NCBI RefSeq assembly: GCF_023273875.1
Contig: NZ_CP096882.1
Location: 4,030,001-4,094,000, forward strand
Direction: 5' to 3'
Length of the DNA stretch: 64,000 nucleotides
From: Pseudarthrobacter sp. SSS035
Lineage (GTDB): Bacteria > Actinomycetota > Actinomycetes > Actinomycetales > Micrococcaceae
The notes under the pieces are model-generated. The model did not search any database, was not told where the DNA came from, and saw only the letters and a list, made by a program, of their open reading frames with translations. The position numbers were made by a program, and so were the translations under genes. Below, one piece after another: positions 34,511 to 44,409 of the stretch (positions are counted from its first letter, which is position 1; each line of letters opens with the position of its first letter).

Positions 34511-35896
34511 ATGTCAGTGTCGACATCGGCGCCAAAACGCCCGAAAAACAATGCGAAGATCGCAGCAGTCTCGGGGTTCGTGGGCAGCGCACTTGAGTAC
34601 TACGACTTCTTCATCTTCGGCTCAGCGGCGGCGCTGATCTTCGGAAAGCTGTTCTTCGCCCCTGGCCCTTCGGCGATGCTGTTGTCATTCGCAACTGTCG
34701 GCGTCGCATACATCGCCCGTCCGCTCGGGGCCGTGATCTGCGGCCACCTCGGCGACAAATTCGGCCGCAAGAAGGTACTACTGCTCACCCTCCTGCTGAT
34801 GGGCACGTCAACCTTCCTCATCGGCTGCCTGCCCACCTACAGCCAGGTCGGAATGGCAGCGCCGATCCTTATTGTCCTTCTTCGGCTTCTTCAGGGACTG
34901 TCAGCCGGCGGCGAATCGCCCGGTTCAAGCTCCCTCACCCTTGAGCACGCACCCGACCGGAAGCGTGCGTTCTACACGAGCTGGACCATGAGCGGCATCA
35001 TGTTCGGCATCGTGCTGTCCACCCTCGTCTTCATTCCTGTGGCGTCCATGCCCGAGGATCAGCTTCTTGCCTGGGGCTGGCGCATCCCCTTCCTTGCCAG
35101 CGCAGTAGTGACCGTCGTCGCCTTTGTGCTCCGTCGGCTCCTCGAAGAGCCCCCGGTGTTCGCGGAAGTCAAAGAGCACGATGAAGTGGTCAAGATTCCG
35201 ATTGTCACCCTGTTCCGGCACCACTGGGTCACCGTCATCCGTGTCACAGCGATGTCGCTGTTCACCATCATCAACACCATCATCAACGTCTTCGCGCTCT
35301 CCTACGCCACCTCCGTCATCGGCGTGGAAAAAGGACTGATGCTGACCGTCATCGCGGTAGCCAACCTGGCCGCAGTGGCCATGGGGCCGCTGGCGGGCAT
35401 CCTTTCGGACCGGATCGGCCGCAAACCCGTCTTCGTCTCCGCCCTGGTGCTTCAGATGGGGATGATCTACGTGTTTTTCTCGGCCCTGTCAGCCGCGGAC
35501 GTTCCCCTGATCTTCTTCACCGGGATTCTGCTGATCGGTGTTGCCTACACCGGTTCAAACTCCATCTACCCCGCCTACTTCCCGGAGCAATTCCCCGTAA
35601 AGGTCCGCTACTCGGGTATGGCCATCAGCCTCATGTTCGGCCTGCTTCTGGCCGGATTCGCCCCGGTGATTTCTGAGCTGCTGATCGGTGGCGACAAGGC
35701 CAACTGGGTTCCCGTGGCAACGTTTGCGGCCCTGGCTTGCGCCGTGTCCGCGATCGCAGCGCTCATGGCACCCGAGACGTTCAAGACTCCGACGGCCCTT
35801 CTGGGACTGAAGAAATCCGACCCACGGCACCACGCGCCGTCGTCCGTCCCGTCAGATGGCACTGCACCTGCCACTGCAGATAAGGCACGGGCGTGA
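34511..35896 (+). CDS. MHS-family MFS transporter (shikimate/dicarboxylate type)
   Basis: ATG 34511 behind AGAGGAAC gives 461 residues and twelve membrane helices. Family marks are GSALEYYDFFIFGSAAALIF in helix 1, the RPLGAVICGHLGDKFGRKK loop, and GLSAGGESPGSS in helix 4. MHS members take up organic acids, including shikimate (ShiA). Coupling to a shikimate-type dehydrogenase by GTGA makes a hydroaromatic acid the probable substrate. Confidence 0.85.
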   Translation: MSVSTSAPKRPKNNAKIAAVSGFVGSALEYYDFFIFGSAAALIFGKLFFAPGPSAMLLSFATVGVAYIARPLGAVICGHLGDKFGRKKVLLLTLLLMGTSTFLIGCLPTYSQVGMAAPILIVLLRLLQGLSAGGESPGSSSLTLEHAPDRKRAFYTSWTMSGIMFGIVLSTLVFIPVASMPEDQLLAWGWRIPFLASAVVTVVAFVLRRLLEEPPVFAEVKEHDEVVKIPIVTLFRHHWVTVIRVTAMSLFTIINTIINVFALSYATSVIGVEKGLMLTVIAVANLAAVAMGPLAGILSDRIGRKPVFVSALVLQMGMIYVFFSALSAADVPLIFFTGILLIGVAYTGSNSIYPAYFPEQFPVKVRYSGMAISLMFGLLLAGFAPVISELLIGGDKANWVPVATFAALACAVSAIAALMAPETFKTPTALLGLKKSDPRHHAPSSVPSDGTAPATADKARA

Positions 35897-36813
35897 GCCA
35901 GCAAACCCTGGCGGACACGTGGGCGTTTCAGCCGCGTGAGGGCGATACGAGTCACCGGTTCGTTGTCGGATTGCTCGGCGCGGGCATCGGCGGCTCAGTC
36001 ACCCCAGGCCTCCACGAAGCGGAGGCTGACAGACTGGGCTTGGCCTACACCTACCGCGTCATCGACCTCGACGTCCTGGGCCAGCATGCCGACAGGTCCG
36101 CAGCACTCGTCCGGAATGCAGGTGACCTCGGATATGACGGTCTCAACGTCACACACCCGAGCAAGCAACTGGTGCAGGACGGACTGGACGAGCTCTCCCC
36201 GGATGCCCGCATCCTCGGCGCGGTGAACACCATCACGTTCCGCGACGGCAAAGCAGTGGGTCATAACACCGATCACACCGGTTTCATCGGCGGCCTCCGG
36301 GCCGGACTCCCGTCCGCCGCGACCAACTCGGTGGTGCAGATCGGTGCGGGAGGAGCCGGAGCGGCAGTAGCCTTCGGGCTCCTCAGCGCCGGAGCCCAGC
36401 ACCTGGTCATCGCAGACATCGAACCGTCCCGCGCCGAAAGCCTCGCGGCCAGGCTGGCCCCACACTTTCCGGACAGCGAGGTGTCGGCGACACGGACAGA
36501 CTCTGTCGCCGGGAGCATCGGGGAAGCCGATGGATTGGTGAACACCACGCCAGTCGGCATGACCGGCCACCCCGGCCTTCCACTGGATCCCGCCCTGATC
36601 CACCCAAGGCTTTGGGTGGCGGACGTGATCTACCGGCCGCTCGAAACCGGGCTGATCACGGCCGCACGTGAACGGGGCTGCGCCGTACTTGACGGTGGAC
36701 GAATGGTGGTGGGGCAGGCAGCCGCAGCATTCGAGCTCTTCACCGGCATCTCCGCCGATGCCGACCGCATGCTCACCACGTTCCGCCAAGCAGCCGGGCA
36801 AGCCGTCCGTTGA
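35893..36813 (+). CDS. Shikimate/quinate dehydrogenase (AroE/YdiB-like)
   Basis: A 306-residue AroE-fold enzyme from a GTG overlapping the transporter stop. Substrate-site motifs are GGSVTPGLHE, GLNVTHPSKQLV (catalytic Lys) and GHNTDHTGF (catalytic Asp). The Rossmann motif is QIGAGGAGAAVAFGL, followed by the acidic residue in IADIEPSR, which favours NAD over NADP. The C-terminus has VADVIYRPLET. Its place in a catabolic operon points to oxidation of shikimate, quinate or an analogue rather than aromatic biosynthesis. Confidence 0.85.
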   Translation: MSQQTLADTWAFQPREGDTSHRFVVGLLGAGIGGSVTPGLHEAEADRLGLAYTYRVIDLDVLGQHADRSAALVRNAGDLGYDGLNVTHPSKQLVQDGLDELSPDARILGAVNTITFRDGKAVGHNTDHTGFIGGLRAGLPSAATNSVVQIGAGGAGAAVAFGLLSAGAQHLVIADIEPSRAESLAARLAPHFPDSEVSATRTDSVAGSIGEADGLVNTTPVGMTGHPGLPLDPALIHPRLWVADVIYRPLETGLITAARERGCAVLDGGRMVVGQAAAAFELFTGISADADRMLTTFRQAAGQAVR

Positions 36814-36821
36814 GGAGAACC

Positions 36822-37565
36822 ATGAATCCAAAGACATCACCCGGCACCGTCGCCGAGTCCCGCTGCCTCGTTGTCGGGGCAGCCAGCGGAATCGGGCGGG
36901 CGACGGCGGAACGCCTGAGGGCATCCGGCGCCGCCGTCGTCGGAGCGGACCTGCCGTCAGCCAGCTGGCCCGGGGAACCGGGCACGTCATCAATCGCCAT
37001 GGACGTCACAGACCCAGTGTCCGTTGCTGCAGCCGTTTCCGCAGCGGCGCAGGAAATGGGCGGGCTGGACGCGGTGGTGAATTGTGCGGGCATCCTTGGA
37101 CCGGTGGCCTCGGCCCTTGCCCTCTCGGTCGAAGATTTCGAACGCATCATGAGGATCAACCTGACGGGGGCATTCATCGTCTCCCAGGCCGTTCTGCCGA
37201 GGATGGCCGAAGCGGGCTACGGGCGCCTGCTCCACATTTCGTCGACGGCGGGTAAGGAAGGCGTGGTCAACATGCCCGCGTACTCAGCCAGCAAGGCCGG
37301 CATTCTGGGCCTGGTCAAGTCACTCGCCAAGGAGTTCGCACTCTCCGGCGTCACGGTCAACGCCCTCGCCCCGGGCAACGTGATGACACCGCTATTTGCC
37401 GAAGTTCCGGCAGAACAACAGGCGGCGCAGGCCACCAGGATCCCGATGGGCAGGTTCGGGACACCCGCCGAAGCAGCCTCGCTCATCGAATTCATCATTT
37501 CGCCGGCCGCCTCCTACACAACAGGCTTCGTTTTCGACCTTTCCGGTGGCCGGGCCACCTACTAG
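36822..37565 (+). CDS. SDR-family oxidoreductase
   Basis: ATG 36822 behind GAGGAG gives 247 residues; a longer start at 36810 has no RBS. Classical SDR motifs are complete: VVGAASGIGRATA, NCAGILG, catalytic ISSTAG and YSASKAG. The residue after beta-2 is Asp (GADLPS), which favours NAD. It probably oxidises a ring hydroxyl in the same pathway as the shikimate-type dehydrogenase. Confidence 0.85.
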   Translation: MNPKTSPGTVAESRCLVVGAASGIGRATAERLRASGAAVVGADLPSASWPGEPGTSSIAMDVTDPVSVAAAVSAAAQEMGGLDAVVNCAGILGPVASALALSVEDFERIMRINLTGAFIVSQAVLPRMAEAGYGRLLHISSTAGKEGVVNMPAYSASKAGILGLVKSLAKEFALSGVTVNALAPGNVMTPLFAEVPAEQQAAQATRIPMGRFGTPAEAASLIEFIISPAASYTTGFVFDLSGGRATY

Positions 37566-37611
37566 CCCGCACCACTGCTTCCCACCAGCATCAGAAAGAT
37601 GGCCCTCTACG

Positions 37612-38736
37612 ATGACCACCTCATCATCCGTCACCACCCGTACCCCCCGCGTTGGAATCGCAGGATGCGGGGCGATCTCCCGCAACCATCTGGAGGCATT
37701 CCACGCACTGGATGACCTCGAAATCGTGGGCGTCTGCGACATCGACCCGGACCGCGCCCGTGCCACCGCTGCGGCATGGGGGATCCCGGCCGCCGTGACG
37801 ACAGTCCAGGAACTCCTGGACCTGGACCTGGACATTGTCTCGGTCTGCACGCCGCACCCCACCCACGAAGACGTGGTGCTGCAGGCCGCAGCAGCCGGTG
37901 TCCACGTCCTCTGTGAGAAACCGATCTCGATCGACCTGGCGTCAGCGGAGCGCATGGTGAAGGCCTGCGGCGAGGCGGCCGTGAAGCTCGGCGTTCTCTT
38001 CCAACGCAGGTTCTGGCCGGCCGCCCAGCGCATCCGTGCGGCGATCGACGACGGGACATTGGGTCGACCCATCATGGGCCAGTGTTCGGTGATGCTGCAC
38101 CGCGAACCCGAGTACTACTCCCGGGACGCCTGGCGCGGCACGTGGGCCAGCGACGGCGGCGGGGTACTGATGACCCAGGCCATCCACTACATCGACCTGC
38201 TGCAGTGGTTCATGGGAGATGTGGCCGAGGTCTACGGCAAAATCAACACCTACAAGCATGGCCGGCACATCGAAGTGGAAGATTCAGCGACAGCCGTCAT
38301 CACCTTCGCCTCCGGCGCCATGGCCACCCTGGAAGCCTCGACGGCGGTGTCCCCAAGCCTCGGCGTACAGCTCCGCGTCACCGGGGAGACCGGCGCCTCG
38401 GCCTCCCTCACGGAGTTCCCCGAAGGCAGCGACGGACGCGTGGATCTGTGGGCCGTGGACGGGTCGATCACCACCGAGGCAGCCCACCCCGAGGGACTCC
38501 AGCCGAACGTGGACCTGGCCACCATCAACGGCCAGCTCATCCCGCACCACACCGCCCAGGTCCGCGATTTTGTCCAGCAAGTCCGGGACGGCGGTGTACC
38601 AGCCATCACGGGCCAGGACGCCACCAAGGCCCTGCGGATCCTGCTGGCCATCTACGAATCGTCCCGGACGGGCATTCCGGTCCGTTTCGCCCGGCTGCCT
38701 GAAGGAACACTGCCCCTCGCACAGGTTGCGGGCTAA
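37612..38736 (+). CDS. Gfo/Idh/MocA-family oxidoreductase
   Basis: A 374-residue enzyme from ATG 37612. The N-terminal cofactor motif is GIAGCGAISRNHLEAF, the catalytic-Lys motif is VLCEKPISIDL, and the C-terminal beta-sheet domain includes GGVLMTQAIHYIDLLQW. Members act on inositols, sugars and related polyols. In this operon it may dehydrogenate a polyhydroxylated ring. Confidence 0.85.
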   Translation: MTTSSSVTTRTPRVGIAGCGAISRNHLEAFHALDDLEIVGVCDIDPDRARATAAAWGIPAAVTTVQELLDLDLDIVSVCTPHPTHEDVVLQAAAAGVHVLCEKPISIDLASAERMVKACGEAAVKLGVLFQRRFWPAAQRIRAAIDDGTLGRPIMGQCSVMLHREPEYYSRDAWRGTWASDGGGVLMTQAIHYIDLLQWFMGDVAEVYGKINTYKHGRHIEVEDSATAVITFASGAMATLEASTAVSPSLGVQLRVTGETGASASLTEFPEGSDGRVDLWAVDGSITTEAAHPEGLQPNVDLATINGQLIPHHTAQVRDFVQQVRDGGVPAITGQDATKALRILLAIYESSRTGIPVRFARLPEGTLPLAQVAG

Positions 38737-38745
38737 GGAACCGTC

Positions 38746-40815
38746 ATGAAACAGAACACACCCTACGCGGCCCGCCCAATCACACTGGGCCGGAACGGCC
38801 GCACCCCCAAGACCCTCCGGAACCGCCTCGCCTCCGCGCCCATGGAACGCAACTATGGCACCACGGATGGCCGTATCACCGAGCAGTACATTGACTATCT
38901 CGTCACCCGTGCCAAGGCCGGACTCGGGATGGTCACCACCGAGGCCACCTATGTCCGAGCCGACGGTAAGGGCCGCGCGCACCAGCTGGGCCTGCACAGC
39001 GATGCCATGATCCCGGGCCTGCGGAAACTCACCGACGCCCTGCACGCAGAAGGCGCGCTCGCCGCCGTCGAACTCAACCATGGCGGGCGCACCGCCCAAA
39101 CAGCCGTCTCCGGTTTCAAGAACCTGGCGCCGTCACCGGTGCCGTGTGCGGTGGCCGGCGGAGAGGTCCCCCGGGAACTCACCATCGACGAGTGTCATGA
39201 GCTCGTGGAAGCCTACGCCCAGGCAGCCCGGCGGGCCGTGGACGCCGGCTTCGACGTCATCAATGTCCACGGCGCCCACGGCTACCTGATCCACCAGTTC
39301 ATGTCGCCCATTTCTAACCACCGCACGGACGAGTTCGCTGCGCCGGAACATTTCATGAACCTGGTTATCGACGCCGTAAGGGCCGCAGTCCCGGACACCA
39401 TTGTGGGCATGCGCGTCTCCGTGGTGGAGGGCCCTGAAGACGGCATCTCCGCCGAACAGCAGGTGGCCATCATCGCCAAAGCCCGCTTGGAGCACCTGGA
39501 TTTCCTGGACCTCTCCGCCGGCAGCTACGAAGCCGGCGAGTGGATCGTGCAGTCCGGCGAATGGAAGCCGGGCATCCTCGCCGGCTACGCCCAGGCCTAC
39601 CGGCAGTTCGGCCTTCCCATAGGCATGGCCGGCCGGCTGAACTCCCCGGCCATCATTGAAGAGGTCCTCAGCGAAGGAACCTGCGACTTCGTCAGCCTGG
39701 CCCGCGCCATCCACGCCGACCCGGCTTTCGTGGGCGGCGTCCTGCACGGCGAGCGCTACCGCCCGTGCATCGCCTGCAACGTCTGCATCGACAACCTGGG
39801 AATCGGCCAGGTCACCTGCACCGTCAACCCGGCGGTGGGGCGCTCCCGTGTCCCCGTCCCCACGCCCGCCGTCCGTGATGGTGCCCGCGTGGTGGTGGTG
39901 GGCGCCGGGCCTGCCGGCCTCACCGCCGCCCGCGAGCTTGCCGAAGCAGGGGCGCAGGTGACCGTGTTCGACGGCGGCGCCCGCCCCGGCGGTCAGTTCG
40001 CCTTCGCGGAGCGGATGAAGTCCACCCCTGACTTCCACCGCTTCGCCGAATGGTCGGCGGAGGAGAATGCCCGGCTCGGAATCGACGTCCGGCTGAACAC
40101 AACGGTGGACACCACCAACCTCGGCGAGCTGGTCCGCGAAACCGCTGCAGACGCCGTCGTGCTCGCCACCGGCGGTTTCCGCCCGGCTGCAGGGTTCCCC
40201 GGCGACGAGTCACCGAACGTCCTGGATGTACGCGACTGGCTCGCTGCGCATCCGGAGGTCCTCGACGGTGTTGCGGCTACCAACGCAGACCTGCCGGAAT
40301 CCGTGACCATTTGGGGCGCCGATTCGGTCGCCATGAGCGTCGCTGACACCCTGGCGGACCGCGGAACGGCTGTCCTGCTGGTCGGCCCGCAGGAGGTCAT
40401 CGCCCCCGAATCCGGCCGCAGGGCCAAGATCCTGGCTGTACCCCGGCTTGAGGCCAACCCCCGCGTGCGGATCCGGCTGGGCTCCGCTATCGAGCAGTAC
40501 GACGGCGCCCGCGTCCGGATCAGCGGTCCAGGCCTTCCGCTGGCCGGCGAATGGCTTGACGCACCCGGACCGCTCTTGGTCTCGCGCTCCGTGGTGCCGC
40601 TGGATGGCTCTGTTCCGGCACCGGACCGCGATGCGGAACTGAGCCGCTCGGGCGGAGTGCCGGTGACGCTTGCCGGCACCGTGGTGGACCAGACGCCGGC
40701 CATCGCATCCAATGCCGTAAAGAGCGGCTACGACGCAGCACAGCGGATCGCCGCCCTGCTGGCGACCGTGTCCGCCGACACCAACGAACTGAGCCTGAAC
40801 GGAGCACCATTATGA
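38746..40815 (+). CDS. Fe-S/FMN/FAD ene-reductase (2,4-dienoyl-CoA reductase-like)
   Basis: A 689-residue multidomain flavoenzyme. An OYE-type TIM barrel (about 1-340, with NVHGAHGYLIHQFMSPISN and the FMN/active-site region) is followed by a 4Fe-4S cysteine motif CIACNVC-x10-C (about 341-358). A nucleotide-binding Rossmann region (VVVVGAGPAGLTAARELAEA, from about 383) completes it. The family reduces activated C=C bonds or demethylates amines. Here it more likely acts on an enone formed from the ring substrate. Its stop overlaps the next gene as ATGA. Confidence 0.85.
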   Translation: MKQNTPYAARPITLGRNGRTPKTLRNRLASAPMERNYGTTDGRITEQYIDYLVTRAKAGLGMVTTEATYVRADGKGRAHQLGLHSDAMIPGLRKLTDALHAEGALAAVELNHGGRTAQTAVSGFKNLAPSPVPCAVAGGEVPRELTIDECHELVEAYAQAARRAVDAGFDVINVHGAHGYLIHQFMSPISNHRTDEFAAPEHFMNLVIDAVRAAVPDTIVGMRVSVVEGPEDGISAEQQVAIIAKARLEHLDFLDLSAGSYEAGEWIVQSGEWKPGILAGYAQAYRQFGLPIGMAGRLNSPAIIEEVLSEGTCDFVSLARAIHADPAFVGGVLHGERYRPCIACNVCIDNLGIGQVTCTVNPAVGRSRVPVPTPAVRDGARVVVVGAGPAGLTAARELAEAGAQVTVFDGGARPGGQFAFAERMKSTPDFHRFAEWSAEENARLGIDVRLNTTVDTTNLGELVRETAADAVVLATGGFRPAAGFPGDESPNVLDVRDWLAAHPEVLDGVAATNADLPESVTIWGADSVAMSVADTLADRGTAVLLVGPQEVIAPESGRRAKILAVPRLEANPRVRIRLGSAIEQYDGARVRISGPGLPLAGEWLDAPGPLLVSRSVVPLDGSVPAPDRDAELSRSGGVPVTLAGTVVDQTPAIASNAVKSGYDAAQRIAALLATVSADTNELSLNGAPL

Positions 40816-41681
40816 CCCGCAACGCCCGCCGGCCGCTGGGCCTGGCCCAGCTGTCCCTGCTCAACACCGCCCCGCCGGACCTCGTGGGCATCGCGGCAGA
40901 AGCCGGCTTTGACTTCATCGGCGTCCGTGTCCGCCCGGTGACGCCCGCTGAACGGCCCTACGATCTTCAGCCAGGTTCGCCGATGCTGCGGGAGACCCTG
41001 GTCCGGATGAGGGACACCGGCGTGACCGTGCGGGACATCGAATTCCTGCTGCTTGACGGCAGCGACCAGCGGGAGGCCTGGCTGCGGATGATGGAAGCCG
41101 GCCAGGCTTTGGAGGCCAGCTCCCTCACTGTGGCAGGAGCCGATCCGGACGCCGCCCGGCTGGTCCACACCCTGGCCCGGATGTCTGAGGACGGCCGCGA
41201 GTTCGGAATCACCCCCGCCCTCGAAGCGATCTCCTATCAGCCCGTTGCTTCGATCGCAAAGGCAGCTGACATCGCCCGCCAGGCCGGCTGCCACATCGTC
41301 GTGGACACCCTGCATTTCAACCGCTACAACGGTGCCGGGCCTGTTCGCCAGCGGGAAGAACTGCGAGCCAACGCAGACCTTGTGCCGCTGCTCCAGCTGT
41401 GCGACGGCCCGGCGGAACGGCCAACCAGCCGCGAAACGCTCGTCATCGAATCCCGCTCGGAACGGGAGGTCCCCGGCGAGGGCGAGTTCGGGCTTGCGGA
41501 GGTGGTGGCAGCCCTTCCAGACGGTCTCCCGGTAAGTGTGGAGACGCCGTCGGACCGGCGAGTGGCTGAACTCGGCGAGCTCGGGTGGGCGCGCCGGCTC
41601 AAATCCGGCCTGGACGCTGTGCTGGCGGAGGCCGGCACGCTTCGGAAACCAGGAACCCTTCACACTGCGGTGGCGAAATGA
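40812..41681 (+). CDS. Xylose-isomerase-like TIM-barrel enzyme, possible dehydratase/isomerase
   Basis: A 289-residue AP-endonuclease-2/sugar-isomerase fold protein. Metal ligands are suggested by Glu in PALEAISY, Asp/His in VVDTLHFNRY, Asp in QLCDGPAE and Glu in GEGEFGLAEVV. Family members include inosose and 3-dehydroshikimate dehydratases (AsbF/QuiC type). The latter would fit a shikimate-linked operon by producing protocatechuate, but the sequence alone does not fix the reaction. Coupled by ATGA on both sides. Confidence 0.7.
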   Translation: MTRNARRPLGLAQLSLLNTAPPDLVGIAAEAGFDFIGVRVRPVTPAERPYDLQPGSPMLRETLVRMRDTGVTVRDIEFLLLDGSDQREAWLRMMEAGQALEASSLTVAGADPDAARLVHTLARMSEDGREFGITPALEAISYQPVASIAKAADIARQAGCHIVVDTLHFNRYNGAGPVRQREELRANADLVPLLQLCDGPAERPTSRETLVIESRSEREVPGEGEFGLAEVVAALPDGLPVSVETPSDRRVAELGELGWARRLKSGLDAVLAEAGTLRKPGTLHTAVAK

Positions 41682-42517
41682 GCGGCATTGCGGAAGAGAT
41701 CACGACGGCGGAAGTGACGCCTGGTGTGCGCATCCCGTTCATCGGCTTGGGAACCTGGCCTCTGACAGGCGAAGACGCGGCCGCGGCGGTGTCCTCGGCC
41801 ATCGCCAGCGGCTACCGGCATATCGACACGGCCGAGAACTACGCCAACGAGGCCGCTGTGGGGAAGGGGATCCGCCGCAGCGGGATCGAGCGCGGGCAGC
41901 TGTTCCTCACCACCAAGTTCAACACCGGGTGGCACAGCCAGCGCGGAGTCCGCGATGCCTTCGGTGAAGCCGTGAAGCGGCTCGGTACTGACTATCTGGA
42001 CCTCTTCCTGGTCCATTGGCCCAACCCCGCCCAGGGTCGCTTCGTTGAAGCCTGCGAAGGACTTCAGGAACTTGTTGACGACGGCTCCATCCGGGCCTGG
42101 GGTGTGTCAAACTTCAAGCCTGCCCACCTGCGTCTTGTCCAGGACACGGGCCTGGACGTCCCGCTGAACCAGGTCCAGGTTGATCCCGAGCACGGCCAGC
42201 CCGGTCAGCTGGGCTACCACCGCGAGAACGGGATCCTGACGGCGGCCTACAGCCCGTTGGGCCGCAGTGGCAGCTTCTTGGGACACCCGGCAGTGAGCGG
42301 CCCCGCCAGGGAGCTGGGCAAAACACCGGCCCAGATCGTGCTGCGCTGGCATGTCCAGCAGGGCCGTGTGGCCATACCCAAGTCCGCGGACCAGCAACGT
42401 CAACGCGAAAACCTGGACGTCTTCAGCTTTGCCCTGACACAGGCGCAACTCGATGCGATTAACGCACTCGAAACCGGTGCGCCGCCTCGCCTGGATTCCG
42501 ACACCTATTTCCACTGA
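41678..42517 (+). CDS. Aldo/keto reductase
   Basis: A 279-residue AKR from ATG 41678, overlapping the upstream stop as ATGA. The catalytic tetrad is visible: Asp and Tyr in HIDTAENYANE, Lys in LFLTTKFN, His in LFLVHWPNP. The NADP-binding end is VAIPKSADQQRQRENLDVF. It reduces a carbonyl intermediate or oxidises an alcohol in the operon's pathway. Confidence 0.85.
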   Translation: MSGIAEEITTAEVTPGVRIPFIGLGTWPLTGEDAAAAVSSAIASGYRHIDTAENYANEAAVGKGIRRSGIERGQLFLTTKFNTGWHSQRGVRDAFGEAVKRLGTDYLDLFLVHWPNPAQGRFVEACEGLQELVDDGSIRAWGVSNFKPAHLRLVQDTGLDVPLNQVQVDPEHGQPGQLGYHRENGILTAAYSPLGRSGSFLGHPAVSGPARELGKTPAQIVLRWHVQQGRVAIPKSADQQRQRENLDVFSFALTQAQLDAINALETGAPPRLDSDTYFH

Positions 42518-42530
42518 GAAAGCACTGATA

Positions 42531-44318
42531 ATGACTGCACCCTTACATACTTCATCCGTACGCCCGAGCGTGGACTGCGACGTCCTGGTGGTGGGTTCCG
42601 GCGCCGGCGGTCTCTCCGCCGCCGTGACCGCCGCCTACCACGGACTGAAAGTTGTGGTCGTTGAAAAGGCCGAGGTGTGCGGCGGTGCCACGTCGTGGTC
42701 CGGCGGGTGGGCGTGGACCCCCGGAAACCCGCTGGCAAAATCAGCGGGAGTGAACGAGGACCGCGAGCTTTTCCGCACCTACCTGCGTCACCGCCTCGGC
42801 AGGCACTACCAGGAAGACCGGGTGGACGCCTTCCTGGAAGCCGTCCCGCACATGGTGAGCTTCTTCCAGGAAAAGACCAGCCTGCAGTTCGTGCCCGGAG
42901 CCAAGATCAAAGACATCTACGGCAGCACACCGGGCGCGGGTACCGGGAACCGTTCAGTGGGCCCCAAACCGTTCAACGCGCGCCGGATCAAGCCCGAGCT
43001 CCGCGCCAAGATGCGCCACCAGCTCTACGAGACCTCGTTCCTGGGCATGGGCATCATGGCAGGTCCGGACCTCACTAAGTTCCTCTCCGCCTCCCAGGGC
43101 AACATCCAAGGCATATTCCACGCAGGCTGGCGCGTGGGACTCCACCTCCTGGACCTCATCACGCACCGCCGCAACATGCAGCTGGTCAACGGGACGGCGC
43201 TCACCGGCCGGCTGCTCAAATCAGCCGATGACCTGGGGGTGGATATCCGCGTCTCCACCCCCGCCAAGCACCTGCTCACCGACGAGTCCGGCAAGGTGAC
43301 CGGCGCCGTCGTAAGTTCCCCGGACGGTGACGTGCAGATCAACGCCTCCCGCGGCGTCGTCCTGGCCGCCGGCGGTTTCCCCAACGACGTCGGCCGCCGC
43401 AAGGCGCTGTTCCCCAAGACCCCCACAGGGCGTGAGCATTGGACGCTCGCACCGAAGGAAACCACCGGCGACGGCATCACCATGGCCCAGGAGGTGGGCG
43501 CCCGCTTCGACACGGATGTGGAGTCCCCGGCCGCCTGGTGCCCGGTCTCCCTGGTCCCGTACCGGAACGGACGCACCGGCACATTCCCGCACATCATGGA
43601 CCGTGCCAAACCCGGCAGCATCGGTGTCCGCCGGGACGGCAAGCGCTTCGTCAACGAAGCCAATGGCTACTACGACTACGTCGAAGGCCTGATCAAAGCC
43701 ACCCCCGAGGGCGAGCTCGTTGAGGCCTGGCAGATCGCCGACGCCGCATTCGTGCGCAAGTTCCCGTTGGGCATGGCCAAGCCGCTGCCGATGCCGCTGT
43801 TTCCTTACTTGCGCTCCGGCTACCTCAAGAAGGGCAACACCCTTGAGGAACTCGCCGCAGCGTGCAGCATCGATACCCAGGCCCTCGCCGCGACCGTCGC
43901 CGAGTTCAACGAAAACGCCCGCAGGGGAATAGACCCGGAGTTTGACCGCGGCGCCAGTGAATTCAACCGCTACGGAGGGGACCTGACGAACACCCCGAAC
44001 CCATCGCTGCGGCCCCTTGAAAAGGGTCCGTACTACGCCGTCAAAATCGTCCCCGGATCCTTCGGCACGTTTGCGGGCCTTGCGGCAGATTCCCGTGCAC
44101 GGGTCCTGGACAAGGCCGGCCAGCCCATCGGCGGCCTCTACGTCGCGGGCAACGACCAGGCCTCAGTCATGGGTGGCCACTACCCGGCCGGAGGAATCAA
44201 TCTCGGCCCGGCCCTGACTTTCGGATACATCGCCGGCCGCGATCTCGCCAATGCCACCCACTACGAGGACGACGGCAGCCCGGCATCCGGAACGGTGACA
44301 AACGACGCCCCGGCATGA
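42531..44318 (+). CDS. KstD/fumarate-reductase-like FAD dehydrogenase
   Basis: A 595-residue FAD_binding_2 enzyme. The N-terminal motif is CDVLVVGSGAGGLSAAVTAA, the C-terminal FAD site is GLYVAGNDQASVMGGHYPAG, and in between lies VRRDGKRFVNEANGYYDYVE. It resembles 3-ketosteroid delta-1-dehydrogenases, which introduce a C=C next to a ring ketone. Together with the ene-reductase, SDR and AKR, it suggests desaturation or aromatisation of a cyclohexanone-type ring. Last gene of the operon that starts at 34511. Confidence 0.8.
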   Translation: MTAPLHTSSVRPSVDCDVLVVGSGAGGLSAAVTAAYHGLKVVVVEKAEVCGGATSWSGGWAWTPGNPLAKSAGVNEDRELFRTYLRHRLGRHYQEDRVDAFLEAVPHMVSFFQEKTSLQFVPGAKIKDIYGSTPGAGTGNRSVGPKPFNARRIKPELRAKMRHQLYETSFLGMGIMAGPDLTKFLSASQGNIQGIFHAGWRVGLHLLDLITHRRNMQLVNGTALTGRLLKSADDLGVDIRVSTPAKHLLTDESGKVTGAVVSSPDGDVQINASRGVVLAAGGFPNDVGRRKALFPKTPTGREHWTLAPKETTGDGITMAQEVGARFDTDVESPAAWCPVSLVPYRNGRTGTFPHIMDRAKPGSIGVRRDGKRFVNEANGYYDYVEGLIKATPEGELVEAWQIADAAFVRKFPLGMAKPLPMPLFPYLRSGYLKKGNTLEELAAACSIDTQALAATVAEFNENARRGIDPEFDRGASEFNRYGGDLTNTPNPSLRPLEKGPYYAVKIVPGSFGTFAGLAADSRARVLDKAGQPIGGLYVAGNDQASVMGGHYPAGGINLGPALTFGYIAGRDLANATHYEDDGSPASGTVTNDAPA

Positions 44319-44409
44319 CTACAGGCTAGTCATGCCCCTGCCGTAAGACGGGCTGTGTAGCCTCCAGCGACCAGGTAGTACCGCGTTCGTGTGCGCTAGA
44401 ATTATGTAC

